This document shows positions 1-9,017 of a DNA stretch of 64,000 bases, piece by piece. Origin of the DNA: Flavobacterium lacus (lineage in GTDB: Bacteria > Bacteroidota > Bacteroidia > Flavobacteriales > Flavobacteriaceae); NCBI RefSeq assembly GCF_003268815.1, contig NZ_QLSV01000001.1:1-64000 (forward strand), written 5' to 3'. The position numbers and the translations under genes were made by a program. How positions within the stretch are numbered: position 1 is the stretch's first letter; each line of letters opens with the position of its first letter. The notes below the pieces were generated by a model. That model was not told the DNA's origin. It was given only the letters and a program-made list of their open reading frames with translations, and did not search any database.

Positions 1-1143
1 GGTAAATAAATCGACTGCAGCATCGGTTTCACATAAAACAGTAGCATCACTTGTTCCTGCATTTGGGATTGGATTGATGGTTACCGTTACCGTTGCCGAA
101 GCAGGCGGACATTCTGTGGAGGAACTTACATTATAGGTAAAAACAAATGGACTATCTGCCACTGATAATTGAGTAAAATCCAGAGTTCCCAAATTACCAT
201 TGATCGTGGAAAAAGGTCCTGTCCAAACTCCTGTATTAAAAGGAGTTCCTCCTAAGTAATCAAATAAATCAATAAAATTAGTAGTCGCTAAATCATCTTC
301 ACAAAAAGAAACAACTTCATCTGAACCGGCATTATTCCTCGGTTGAATCGATACTAATACTTCTAATCTTTCATCACTTTCGCAAGGCGGATCTACAGTG
401 GTGGCATAATACGTTTGACCATCTATTAATGGTGTATCCAATTCTAGTGGTAACGCAGATGAACTTGTTAAATACCAGTTATTATCTCCGCTAGCATTCA
501 AATTGGCAACTGTGGGAAGATTTAGAGGGTCTTGACAAAAAGTCTGAACAGCAGCTCCGGTTGGCACAGGAACAACTCCTATACTAACAAAAACTGAAAG
601 TCGAGATGTTTGACAACCTGTGTCTGGATTTGTTTGGCTAGCATAATAAATTGTATTGGGAATTAATACTGTACTTTGAGACAGCGGTGAACCACCACTC
701 GGAACATTATACCATTGCACATTATTTCCTATTGCAATTAAACTTGCAATTGTAGCCTGTTCTGGGGAATCAACACAAGGTCCTTGAAAATTTTGTCCGG
801 TGGGTGCCGAATAAATCGTTACAATAACTCTAACTCTAGATCCACAATTACCTAAACTATTGTCTGCAAAATAGTCTTCACCATTCACTAAACCTAAACT
901 AGAAGTTAACGGAGTCGTTGATGTTTCGGTGGCAAACCAAGCCACTCCCCCTCCGCTATTTATTGCTTGTAGGCTAGCAATTGTTGGCGATTGAATATCG
1001 CAAAACGATTGATTTAGATTTGTAACTGTTGGGCATTGAGCAACAACTGAATTTCCTGAAAACAATAAAAAACTCAGTAATAGCGTACTAGAAACTAATT
1101 TTGTAAAGTTAAAAGGAATAATTATTTTGTAAAAATAACCCAT
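1..1143 (-). CDS. Secreted Ig-like repeat adhesin, N-terminal part
   Basis: The frame is open from an ATG at 1143 down to the window edge (381 codons), so the gene is cut off at its C-terminus. It starts MGYFYKIIIPF, with a long hydrophobic stretch ending in SGNSVVAQ, a Sec signal peptide. Then come at least three repeats of about 90 residues, each with paired Cys and motifs such as WFATE, WYNVP and WYLTS, followed by a second repeat type (NAGSD...FCEDD...GVWTGPFSTING). These patterns are typical of large flavobacterial cell-surface adhesins that end in a gliding-associated or T9SS C-terminal domain; that end is outside the window. It lies 21 bp downstream of the LysM gene on the same strand, so the two may be co-transcribed. 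Role in adhesion or gliding is inferred from the family. Confidence 0.8.
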   Translation of the reverse strand, partial: MGYFYKIIIPFNFTKLVSSTLLLSFLLFSGNSVVAQCPTVTNLNQSFCDIQSPTIASLQAINSGGGVAWFATETSTTPLTSSLGLVNGEDYFADNSLGNCGSRVRVIVTIYSAPTGQNFQGPCVDSPEQATIASLIAIGNNVQWYNVPSGGSPLSQSTVLIPNTIYYASQTNPDTGCQTSRLSVFVSIGVVPVPTGAAVQTFCQDPLNLPTVANLNASGDNNWYLTSSSALPLELDTPLIDGQTYYATTVDPPCESDERLEVLVSIQPRNNAGSDEVVSFCEDDLATTNFIDLFDYLGGTPFNTGVWTGPFSTINGNLGTLDFTQLSVADSPFVFTYNVSSSTECPPASATVTVTINPIPNAGTSDATVLCETDAAVDLFT

Positions 1144-1164
1144 AAATGATTGAGTTTATAGTCT

Positions 1165-3477
1165 TTAATTTGCAATTTTTGTATTTGAATCTGTATCAAA
1201 TTGAAGAATATATCCACCTTTGTTTGAATATCCTACGTTTGAATCTTTTATATAATAAAATTTATGATTTAACTGTTCTGAAATTTCATCTTTCGCCAAT
1301 GCTTCAAAACTCTTGTCTTGAAACAATCTAATCAAAGCATCAAAAGTGATATCAAAACCTTTTATGACTTCATCAGACGCTTCAAAACTATATTTCCGTT
1401 TAAAATCGGCTTTAAATTTTTCAACTTCATTAAAATTATTTCGACTGGAATAAGATGGATAAATGGTCTTCAAAGCTTTAAATCGCATTTCCGAAAAACC
1501 CTCTTTTTGAATCGACTCTTTGGGTTCTATTAAGGCTAACTGGATAGTATATTCTTTGGAATGCTTCAACAAAACTGTGGTAGTATTTAGTATCAACCCA
1601 ATTTTATCGGTGTTGAGGAGAACGAAATTCTTTCTGTTTAAAATTAATTCTTTGGTTAACGCTTCATCTTCTAAAACATCTTTCCCTGAAATAGTGACAA
1701 ATCTGGCTTTTGGATAATTTTGTAAAATAAAATCTTCATTTAAAGCACTCGCTGCATCACTGACAACTACTAAATTTCCGTTTTTATCTGAAATATATTT
1801 TAAAACCATCAATGCCAAATCATTTTTGGAAGGAATACTAACATAAGTTGTTGCTGATTTTTGTGCACTTTCTTCGAAACTACTTACAAGAAATGGAATA
1901 GTATTCTTAGCTGTAAACTCTGCAATTCTTTCTGAATTAATTCCTTCCGAATAATAAAAAACAGCTTTTGATTTATCAACATTATTTTTCTTTAAAGAAG
2001 AAACATCTGCTTTACCTTCTTTACTAATTTCAATTTGAATATTTTTCATTTCAACCATCACTCCCATATTTTTAAGAGAATCAATTGCAAAATTCGCACC
2101 GGCAAAAACTTCAATTTCTTTGGTTGGTTCTGCAATTGGGTTTTGAATAAAACTCAAATATTTTTCAGCTGAAAATGATGTTAAAAAAGTAATTTCCTTT
2201 TTCTCAATTTTATTGATGGTTTTAAGAAGACCCGTTGGTTCAACATTATTTTTTGATGTTGGTGTTCTTTTTGTTTCAACTGTAGTAGCCTCTGTTTTTT
2301 TATATTCCGAAACTTTATCAGAAGGCATTTTTATAATTGTTCCTGCCTTTACACCTTCATTCATAATCGGATTCATTTCAATCAATTTATCTTGGGAAAC
2401 ACCTGCCATTCTTGCCAAACCAAACAATGTTTCTTTTGGTTGAATTTCATAATCAATCCAATTATTATTTGCAGATTCTAAGTTAACCGATTCTTTTTCA
2501 ACTAATTTTACTTCTGGTTTTTCTTCTTTTTGAGGTTCTGAAATCACTACTACTTCTTCAACTTTCTCTATTTGGGTTGGAGTTTCAACAACTTTAGGTT
2601 CCGATTTGATTTCTTCTGCTCTTGAAGTTTCTACAACTTTTACTTCCTGTTTTGTTTCAGACTTTTCAACTACACTTGAAGAAGCTCTTCCCGGTATTAC
2701 AATTCGTTGTCCGGTTTGAAGCATTCGAATAGTTTGTGGATTTTTTTGCTCTAATTCTCCAATTGTTACGCCATATCGTTTTGACAACCCGTATTTTGTT
2801 TCTCCTTCTTGCACTAAATGAAATTGACCATTTTCATCATTTTCTTTTGAATTAGATTTAACCGGAATTTGTAAAATCTGTCCACTTCTTAAAACTCCAA
2901 CTAAATTATTTGCATCCATCAAATCATCAACCGTCAGTCCGTATCGTCTTGAAATTCCGTACAAAGTTTCTCCGGGAAGAACTTCATATGTTATAAAATT
3001 TGATGCGGAAAAACTTGATTTTGTATTTTGTGATTTTGTTGGATTCGTATCGACTCCTCCTCTGATTTCCAATTGATGGCCAGCTTGAAGCATGTTGACA
3101 ATATGCGGATTTTGTCTTTCCAATTCTTTTATCGAAACACCATATCGTTTTGAAAGTCCAAACTTAGTTTCACCAAATTGAACATTGTGTAAAATAATTC
3201 CATCAACCGATTTGTTAGAACTATTCTCCGATTTCACATTATTTGATTGAGAAATTATAACTGATTTTGGAATACTAATCACCTGACCTTCTTTGATTCC
3301 ATCAAAAATATCCGGATTCAGTTGATATAAATCGTTTGGTGTGACTTTATATTTTCTGGCAATGGAAGATACTGTTTCGCCTTTAATAACGGTATGTTTG
3401 GAAGTATTTTCCTGAGCGAACCCAAAAAAAACAGTCAATTGAAAAACAATTAAAAACAGTAAAGTATGTTTGTTCAT
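1165..3477 (-). CDS. Exported multi-LysM protein with PBP1-like C-terminal domain
   Basis: About 770 aa. I start at MNKHTLLFLIVFQ (3477), five codons inside the longest frame, because it gives a clean signal peptide ending GFAQ. Five LysM modules follow at roughly residues 28-70, 93-135, 163-207, 217-262 and 340-385, each with a G-E/K-T-x-x-G/S-I/L-A/S core, joined by Glu/Lys/Val-rich linkers. LysM binds peptidoglycan. The C-terminal half (about 450-770) looks like a type-1 periplasmic-binding fold (alternating strands such as GNLVVVSDAAS and NFVLLNTDKIG), an arrangement found in Bacteroidetes LysM-PBP1 proteins of unknown ligand. It probably sits in the periplasm on the cell wall. It follows glyA on the same strand but a terminator separates them. 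Confidence 0.85.
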   Translation of the reverse strand: MNKHTLLFLIVFQLTVFFGFAQENTSKHTVIKGETVSSIARKYKVTPNDLYQLNPDIFDGIKEGQVISIPKSVIISQSNNVKSENSSNKSVDGIILHNVQFGETKFGLSKRYGVSIKELERQNPHIVNMLQAGHQLEIRGGVDTNPTKSQNTKSSFSASNFITYEVLPGETLYGISRRYGLTVDDLMDANNLVGVLRSGQILQIPVKSNSKENDENGQFHLVQEGETKYGLSKRYGVTIGELEQKNPQTIRMLQTGQRIVIPGRASSSVVEKSETKQEVKVVETSRAEEIKSEPKVVETPTQIEKVEEVVVISEPQKEEKPEVKLVEKESVNLESANNNWIDYEIQPKETLFGLARMAGVSQDKLIEMNPIMNEGVKAGTIIKMPSDKVSEYKKTEATTVETKRTPTSKNNVEPTGLLKTINKIEKKEITFLTSFSAEKYLSFIQNPIAEPTKEIEVFAGANFAIDSLKNMGVMVEMKNIQIEISKEGKADVSSLKKNNVDKSKAVFYYSEGINSERIAEFTAKNTIPFLVSSFEESAQKSATTYVSIPSKNDLALMVLKYISDKNGNLVVVSDAASALNEDFILQNYPKARFVTISGKDVLEDEALTKELILNRKNFVLLNTDKIGLILNTTTVLLKHSKEYTIQLALIEPKESIQKEGFSEMRFKALKTIYPSYSSRNNFNEVEKFKADFKRKYSFEASDEVIKGFDITFDALIRLFQDKSFEALAKDEISEQLNHKFYYIKDSNVGYSNKGGYILQFDTDSNTKIAN

Positions 3478-3526
3478 TTGTTGATTTTGCAATAGTAAAT
3501 AAAAACTTACTTTTAATGTATAAATT

Positions 3527-3565
3527 TAAAAAAAAACCTTCAGAAGTAAATCACTTCTAAAGGTT
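3527..3565 (-). terminator. Rho-independent terminator of glyA
   Basis: An inverted repeat (AACCTTCAGAAGT / ACTTCTAAAGGTT, one mismatch pair, 5-nt loop) at 3535-3565 is followed on the minus strand by a run of T (the A run at 3527-3536). It lies directly after the glyA stop. Confidence 0.75.
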
Positions 3566-3592
3566 GTTATTAAGATTGTTATTAACAATTTT

Positions 3593-4867
3593 TTAATATA
3601 CAAAAATGGCTCTTTCCCCCATAAAATCATTTACTTCACTTGCTACTTCTTCGATGATTTCCTCGTTTGTATGATTCATAATTACTCTATCAATCATTTC
3701 AACAACAGTTTCCATATCTTCTTCCAATAATCCTCTGGTAGTAATTGCAGGTGTTCCTACTCGAATTCCGGAAGTTACAAAAGGTGATTTATCATCAAAA
3801 GGAACCATATTTTTATTGACCGTAATTTCAGCTTTTACTAAAGCATTTTCAGCTTCTTTTCCGGTGATGTTTTTATTTCGTAAGTCAATCAGCATCATGT
3901 GATTATCTGTTCCCCCAGAGATAATATCGTAACCTCTCTTCACAAATGCTTCCGCCATTGCTTTCGCATTTTTTTGAACTTGAAGAGCATATCTGAAAAA
4001 TTCATCCGACAAAGCTTCTCCAAACGCAATCGCTTTTGCTGCAATAATATGTTCTAATGGTCCACCTTGATTGCCCGGAAAAACTGCAGCGTCTAACAAT
4101 GACGACATCATTCTTATTTCGCCTTTTGGTGTTTTAATTCCGAATGGATTTTCAAAATCTTTACCCATTAAAATCAAACCGCCACGGGGTCCGCGAAGGG
4201 TTTTGTGCGTTGTAGTTGTAATAATATGACAATACGGAACAGGGTCATTCAATAAGCCTTTGGCAATTAATCCCGACGGATGCGAAATGTCTGCTAACAA
4301 AATCGCACCAACGCTATCGGCAATTTCTCTGAAACGATTAAAATCCATATCACGAGAATAAGCAGAAGCACCGGCAATAATCATTTTCGGATTTTCTTTT
4401 GTAGCTATTTCCTGGATTTTATCATAATTTAATCGACCTGTTTCTTTTTCTACTCCGTAAAAAACCGGATTGTATAACCTTCCTGAAAAATTCACCGGAG
4501 AACCGTGCGTTAAATGTCCGCCATGTGATAAATCAAAACCTAAAATTTTGTCTCCCGGTTTTAAACAAGCAAAAAATACGGCTGTATTGGCTTGCGAACC
4601 AGAATGCGGTTGAACATTCGCATAATCAGCACCAAATAAAGCTTTTGCTCTATCAATAGCGATTTGTTCCACTTGGTCCACCACTTCGCAACCCCCATAA
4701 TAACGTTTGCCAGGATATCCTTCGGCATATTTATTTGTTAGTACGGAGCCTGCTGCTTCCATGACTTGATCGCTCACAAAGTTCTCAGAAGCAATCAATT
4801 CCAATCCGTGAATTTGTCTGTCTTGCTCATCTAAAATAAGCTCAAAAATTTGTTCGTCGCGTTGCAT
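3593..4867 (-). CDS. glyA: Serine hydroxymethyltransferase
   Basis: PLP enzyme that interconverts serine plus tetrahydrofolate and glycine plus methylene-tetrahydrofolate; cytoplasmic one-carbon metabolism. 424 aa, normal length. The start [20 protein letters not shown] at 4867 is preferred over the frame's upstream ATG (4960), because the N-terminus then matches the family ([11 protein letters not shown]) and a Bacteroidetes -7 box (TAATTTTG, 4894-4901) lies just upstream of it. Visible hallmarks: [17 protein letters not shown], the PLP-lysine motif [14 protein letters not shown] and the substrate-binding VFPGNQGGP. Divergently transcribed from fahA. Confidence 0.97.
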   Translation of the reverse strand: MQRDEQIFELILDEQDRQIHGLELIASENFVSDQVMEAAGSVLTNKYAEGYPGKRYYGGCEVVDQVEQIAIDRAKALFGADYANVQPHSGSQANTAVFFACLKPGDKILGFDLSHGGHLTHGSPVNFSGRLYNPVFYGVEKETGRLNYDKIQEIATKENPKMIIAGASAYSRDMDFNRFREIADSVGAILLADISHPSGLIAKGLLNDPVPYCHIITTTTHKTLRGPRGGLILMGKDFENPFGIKTPKGEIRMMSSLLDAAVFPGNQGGPLEHIIAAKAIAFGEALSDEFFRYALQVQKNAKAMAEAFVKRGYDIISGGTDNHMMLIDLRNKNITGKEAENALVKAEITVNKNMVPFDDKSPFVTSGIRVGTPAITTRGLLEEDMETVVEMIDRVIMNHTNEEIIEEVASEVNDFMGERAIFVY

Positions 4868-4893
4868 TTGATAATATTTCGTTAAATTGAGCT

Positions 4894-4901
4894 CAAAATT
4901 A
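4894..4901 (-). promoter_or_regulatory. glyA -7 box
   Basis: TAATTTTG on the minus strand fits the Bacteroidetes TAnnTTTG -7 consensus, 27 nt upstream of the chosen glyA ATG. No clear TTG is seen at -33. Confidence 0.45.
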
Positions 4902-4910
4902 CGAAAATCG

Positions 4911-4941
4911 TTTGTTAAATTAATAGTTAATAATATATTTG
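4911..4941 (+). promoter_or_regulatory. fahA promoter
   Basis: TTTG at 4911-4914, 19 nt, then TATATTTG at 4934-4941. This is a full match to the Bacteroidetes primary-sigma consensus and sits 36 nt upstream of the fahA ATG at 4978, which supports that start. Confidence 0.6.
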
Positions 4942-4977
4942 ATTGATAATTTTTCAACATTTAATAAACACCCAAAT

Positions 4978-6261
4978 ATGCCCATAACAGCAAACAACCC
5001 GAACAGAAAATCTTGGATAGATGTCCAAAAAGACAGTGATTTTCCTATTCAAAATATTCCTTTTGGCGTTTTTTTAACCAAAGATGATATTATAACAATT
5101 GGAACACGTATTGGAAATTGTGCCATCGATTTGGGAGCCATGCAACAATTAAACTATTTTGAAGGCATTGAATTGACCGACGATATGTTTATGCAAGACA
5201 CGTTAAATGATTTTATTTCGGATGGAAAAAAAACGTGGCGATTGGTAAGAAACCGAATTGGCGATTTATTTGATAGTGAAAATCCAAAATTAAGAGATAA
5301 TAAAGCTCATCGCGATATCATTATATTTGATATTAATGAAGTGGAAATGCAACTGCCGGTTTTAATTGGCGATTACACTGATTTTTACTCCAGTAAAGAA
5401 CACGCTACTAATGTCGGAAAAATGTTTCGTGATCCTGAGAATGCTTTGTTACCCAATTGGTTGCATATTCCTGTAGGCTATCACGGAAGAAGCTCCACAA
5501 TTGTACCATCCGGCATTCCTGTTCACCGACCAATGGGACAAACCTTACCAAACGGTGATACACAACCTGTTTTTGGTCCTTCACGATTAGTAGATTTTGA
5601 ATTGGAAACCGCTTTTATTACAACAGATGCTAATATTATGGGAGAAAATATTCCGGTGACTGAAGCTGAAGATTATATTTTTGGAATGGTTTTATTGAAT
5701 GATTGGAGTGCAAGAGATATGCAGAAATGGGAATATGTGCCACTTGGACCGTTTTTGGCTAAGAATTTTGCTTCATCCATTTCGCCATGGATTGTTACTA
5801 TGGATGCCTTAGAGCCTTTTAGAACGAAAGGTCCAAAACAAGAGCCTGCCCCACTTCCTTATTTGCAACAAAAAGGAAAACATGCTTATGATATTAGTTT
5901 GGAAGTTTATTTAACACCAAATAATGGCGAACCTGATTTGGTGAGCAAATCAAATTTTAAATATATGTATTGGTCAATGGCTCAGCAATTGGCTCATCAT
6001 ACTTCCAATGGTTGTAAAGTGAATTCGGGTGATATGATGGGATCGGGAACGATTTCCGGACCAACTCCTGAAAGTTTTGGATCGATGCTGGAATTGACTT
6101 GGGGAGGGAAAAACCCAATTAAATTATCGAATGGTACAGAACGAAAATTCATTGATGATAATGATACCATAACAATGAAAGGCTACTGTAAGAACAGTCA
6201 GATTCGAATTGGGTTTGGCGAGGTTTCGAGTAAGTTGCTTCCTTCGTTTGTGAGAAAATAA
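4978..6261 (+). CDS. fahA: Fumarylacetoacetase
   Basis: Hydrolyses fumarylacetoacetate to fumarate and acetoacetate, the last step of tyrosine/homogentisate breakdown. 427 aa, family length. The start MPITANNPNRKSWIDV is chosen because the promoter at 4911-4941 lies just upstream and the longer frame (from 4939) would begin inside it. Family motifs: DYTDFYSSKEHATNVG, LPVGYHGRSSTIV (as LHIPVGYHGR), ELETAF, NDWSARDMQKWEYVPLGPF and the C-terminal GDMMGSGTISGP. Other tyrosine-degradation genes are not in this window. Divergent from glyA; a terminator follows. Confidence 0.96.
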   Translation: MPITANNPNRKSWIDVQKDSDFPIQNIPFGVFLTKDDIITIGTRIGNCAIDLGAMQQLNYFEGIELTDDMFMQDTLNDFISDGKKTWRLVRNRIGDLFDSENPKLRDNKAHRDIIIFDINEVEMQLPVLIGDYTDFYSSKEHATNVGKMFRDPENALLPNWLHIPVGYHGRSSTIVPSGIPVHRPMGQTLPNGDTQPVFGPSRLVDFELETAFITTDANIMGENIPVTEAEDYIFGMVLLNDWSARDMQKWEYVPLGPFLAKNFASSISPWIVTMDALEPFRTKGPKQEPAPLPYLQQKGKHAYDISLEVYLTPNNGEPDLVSKSNFKYMYWSMAQQLAHHTSNGCKVNSGDMMGSGTISGPTPESFGSMLELTWGGKNPIKLSNGTERKFIDDNDTITMKGYCKNSQIRIGFGEVSSKLLPSFVRK

Positions 6262-6268
6262 TAATTGG

Positions 6269-6296
6269 CTCCGGTTTTTTAACCGGAGTTTTTTTT
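6269..6296 (+). terminator. Terminator of fahA
   Basis: Perfect stem CTCCGGTT / AACCGGAG with a TTTT loop (6269-6288) followed by eight T (6289-6296), 8 nt after the fahA stop. Confidence 0.9.
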
Positions 6297-6360
6297 ATGT
6301 TTATTTTTCTTTTGTCTATTTTCTTTTCTCTATTTTTCTCCTTTTACTTCTTTTATAGCA

Positions 6361-6505
6361 CGATTCTAGCCCGGATTGAAGTGGAAAGCCTTTTGCAGGA
6401 TTGTTGTACTTTTTCTTGGCGAAAAAAAGCGACCAAAGGAAGCTCTTTTTTTGCCTTAGAAAAAAACAACAAGACAAAAAAGCTTGAAACGGAAAGCCGG
6501 ATTAG
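6361..6505 (+). repeat. Interspersed intergenic repeat, copy A
   Basis: The 280-nt gap after fahA holds no credible gene. It contains segments GATTGAAGTGGAAAGC, TTTTGCAGG, GCGACCAAAGGAAGCTC and GAAACGGAAAGCCGGAT. The same segments, in the same order, occur at 19330-19500 and, inverted, at 21380-21560; part of the family is inverted at 14600-14715. It is a host intergenic repeat with no coding content. Confidence 0.6.
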
Positions 6506-6520
6506 CTTCAAAAAAAAATA

Positions 6521-6528
6521 TATATTTG
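6521..6528 (+). promoter_or_regulatory. -7 box of lipoprotein gene
   Basis: TATATTTG 15 nt upstream of the ATG at 6544 fits TAnnTTTG. No convincing TTG at -33. Confidence 0.35.
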
Positions 6529-6543
6529 CTAAAATTTTAACGG

Positions 6544-7725
6544 ATGAAAAAAATTACTTTTTTACTTGCTTTTTTTATTTTGGCCTCGTGTGGCGTGAAG
6601 CAGACGATGAACAGATTGACTTCGGGCGATTATGACGGTGCGATACAATCGGCCGTAAGTAGTTTGCGAGGCAATAAAAATGCGAAAGGAAAACAGGATT
6701 ATATTTATTTGTTAGAGGAAGCGTATGCGAAGGCAAAAGAACGTGATTTGCGAAATATTGAAACGTGGTCGCAGGATGCAAGTCCGGTTAATTTGGAGAA
6801 AATTTTTACTACATATATTAATTTGAACAACCGCCAAGAGTTAATTCGGCCTTTGCTTCCGCTGAAATTATTGAAAGAAGGTCGGGATGCAATTTTTCCG
6901 ATGGAGAATTATTCGACGGAAATTGTAAACAGTAAAAATGCTTTGTCTAATTATTTGTATACGAATTCTAAAAATGCTTTAAAAACCGCAAACAAACTGC
7001 AGGCTCGAGCTATTGTGGATGATTTGGTTTATTTGAATCAGATAAATCCGGGTTTTAAAGATGTGAATAGTTTGCTGGAAGAAGCTCGTTTTAAAGGAAC
7101 TGATTTTGTGCACGTTTACACGAAAAACGAAACGAGTATTATGATTCCGGTTCGTTTGCAAAATGATTTGTTGGATTTCAGTACGTATGGTTTAAACGAT
7201 AAATGGACGGTTTACCACAGCAACAGACAACAAGGAATTGTGTATGATTTTGGAATTATTTTAAATTTTAGGGAGATTAATATTTCGCCGGAGCAAATTC
7301 GAGAAAAAGAAGTTACGCAAGAAAAACAGATTAAAGACGGTGTAAAAAACTTAGTGGATGCGAATGGAAATATCGTTCGCGACAGTCTAGGCAACGCGAT
7401 AAAAGTGGATAAATTTATCACGGTGAAAGGAACTGCCTATCAGTTTACGCAATTTAAAGCGTGTCAAGTGACGGCGAAAGTGGATTATATTGATTTTAAT
7501 ACTAATCAGTTAATTAATGCATATCCGTTGGCGAGTGAGTTTATTTTTGAACATATTTATGCCACCGTTCGCGGTGATCGAAGAGCGTTTGATGAGCAGT
7601 TTATTTCGTATTTTGGACGAAGAGCGGTTCCGTTTCCTAGTAACGAACAAATGGTTTATGATACGGGTGAGGATTTGAAAGCGAAGTTGAAGGATATTAT
7701 TAGTAGAAATAGAATTAGACGATAG
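6544..7725 (+). CDS. Lipoprotein of unknown function
   Basis: 393 aa. Starts MKKITFLLAFFILASCG, a lipoprotein signal with lipobox LASC, so it is probably membrane anchored. The rest is soluble and mixed helix/strand, with no domain I recognise. Residues about 20-160 look helical and repeat-like (YDGAIQSAVSSLRGNKNAKGK, RQELIRPLLPLKLLKEGRD), reminiscent of TPR-type helices. The second half is strand rich and basic, ending RNRIRR. It is followed 15 bp later by another exported protein and the two may form a unit. I do not assign a function. Confidence 0.8.
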   Translation: MKKITFLLAFFILASCGVKQTMNRLTSGDYDGAIQSAVSSLRGNKNAKGKQDYIYLLEEAYAKAKERDLRNIETWSQDASPVNLEKIFTTYINLNNRQELIRPLLPLKLLKEGRDAIFPMENYSTEIVNSKNALSNYLYTNSKNALKTANKLQARAIVDDLVYLNQINPGFKDVNSLLEEARFKGTDFVHVYTKNETSIMIPVRLQNDLLDFSTYGLNDKWTVYHSNRQQGIVYDFGIILNFREINISPEQIREKEVTQEKQIKDGVKNLVDANGNIVRDSLGNAIKVDKFITVKGTAYQFTQFKACQVTAKVDYIDFNTNQLINAYPLASEFIFEHIYATVRGDRRAFDEQFISYFGRRAVPFPSNEQMVYDTGEDLKAKLKDIISRNRIRR

Positions 7726-7740
7726 TACTAAATTATAATT

Positions 7741-8367
7741 ATGAAATTAAAATTTGCTATATTTTTTTTATTATTATTCGTAAAATCGTTCTCTCAAAAT
7801 TTTGAAGGAGAAATAGTCTACAAAAATGTTTGTAAAAGCAATAAACCTGATTGGAAAATTGAGTACTGTCAACTAATAACCGATTCAATTCAAAATTTTT
7901 ATTATAAGAATGGAAGTTATAAATACAGTCATCCTAAAAATGAAAATTGGACTATTTTTAAACAAAAGGAAAACAAAATTTATACTAAAACGAAAAAAGG
8001 AAAAATATTCTGGAAATATACAAATTCCTATAATGACAGTATAGTAAATGTGACAATTAATAAAAAGGTTTTAAATATTCTTGGTTACGACTGTGATGAA
8101 TTAATTCTGGAAACTATTAGCGGTATTCAGAAATACTATTACAACTCAAAATTATCTATAAATCCAGAGCTTTATAAAAATCACAAATATGGTAATCTTT
8201 ATTCTATCACTTTAATTACAAAGTCCATTCCATTAAAAACAATATTCATTATAGAATCTCAAGGTTTGGTATTAGAAAGTACGGCTATTAAATTAGACAT
8301 AGATATAATAGATAAGAAAATTTTTTTAATTCCAAAAAATATAGAAATAGAGGACGGAAATTTTTAA
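7741..8367 (+). CDS. Exported protein, DUF4412/GLPGLI-like
   Basis: 208 aa. N-terminal signal MKLKFAIFFLLLFVKSFSQ followed by NFEGEIVYKN, a start typical of GLPGLI and DUF4412 families of Bacteroidetes exported proteins. The middle (VLNILGYDCDELILET, KYYYNSKLSINPELYKNHKYGN) follows the pattern of those families: a conserved Gly-Tyr-x-Cys followed by a Tyr-rich strand. The GLPGLI hexapeptide itself is absent. Function unknown. Very A/T-rich composition compared with its neighbours. It is 15 bp behind the lipoprotein gene. Confidence 0.7.
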   Translation: MKLKFAIFFLLLFVKSFSQNFEGEIVYKNVCKSNKPDWKIEYCQLITDSIQNFYYKNGSYKYSHPKNENWTIFKQKENKIYTKTKKGKIFWKYTNSYNDSIVNVTINKKVLNILGYDCDELILETISGIQKYYYNSKLSINPELYKNHKYGNLYSITLITKSIPLKTIFIIESQGLVLESTAIKLDIDIIDKKIFLIPKNIEIEDGNF

Positions 8368-8455
8368 ATAAAAAAAAACGATTTACTCTATATATTTTAT
8401 AATAAATCAAGTTTTTTCTTCAGCATATTTTTTTTGAAAATTTTTTGTAACAACC

Positions 8456-8854
8456 TTAAAGGAAACTATTGTAAAAGTTCTTCAAGCCGTCTATGTCAAT
8501 CCCATCGTGTGATTCATCGTAAACACATTTTCCTTCTTTAATTAATAGGATTTGTGGCGATTGATGCATCACGTTAAACCGAGTGGCTATTTCGTTTGAA
8601 ATATTTCTGTATTCTAATAAGTCTAAAAAATACGGTTGTAATTTTTCTCCTGAAAAATCATATTCATTTTCAAAGTTTTTCAAGGCAAAACGGCTGATAC
8701 TACATCGTGTGCTGTGTTTAAAAATTAAAACCGGTTGCTGATGCGATAACTCGATAAGTTCATTAATCTGACCTAAATCAGTTAACATCCTCCATCCTAC
8801 TTTGGATGAATTTCCCTCTTCTGAATTCCCGAATAAATTAGTGAAAAAACTCAT
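8456..8854 (-). CDS. ytxJ: Bacillithiol-system thioredoxin-like protein YtxJ
   Basis: 132 aa cytoplasmic protein with a thioredoxin-like fold. The family motif FKHSTRCSISRFALKNFE carries a single redox Cys, followed by LLEYRNISNEIATRFNVMHQSPQILLIKEG, which includes the usual cis-Pro loop. The family is named from co-occurrence with bacillithiol genes and is thought to act on bacillithiol-protein mixed disulfides; that role is not proven here. Divergent from clpB across 163 bp. Confidence 0.88.
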   Translation of the reverse strand: MSFFTNLFGNSEEGNSSKVGWRMLTDLGQINELIELSHQQPVLIFKHSTRCSISRFALKNFENEYDFSGEKLQPYFLDLLEYRNISNEIATRFNVMHQSPQILLIKEGKCVYDESHDGIDIDGLKNFYNSFL

Positions 8855-9017
8855 TTTTGACGTGTTTTAAGACATTTTGACTTGTTTTCGGATGTGTTTC
8901 ATTCAAAAATCAGTCATTTTGTCTTGGTTTTTGATTTGGAATAGTAGTTGACTAAACCTCAACAAAGATATCAAATTATTAGGCATTTAATTGTCCAAAA
9001 AAATAAAAACACAACAA

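Noticed and set aside
4868-4960. N-terminal extension of GlyA
   Set aside because: Extra 31 residues do not match the family and the -7 box lies within them.
6297-6635. 112-aa open frame after fahA
   Set aside because: It starts in the terminator T run and reads through the interspersed repeat; very biased composition, and the lipoprotein gene overlaps its end in another frame.
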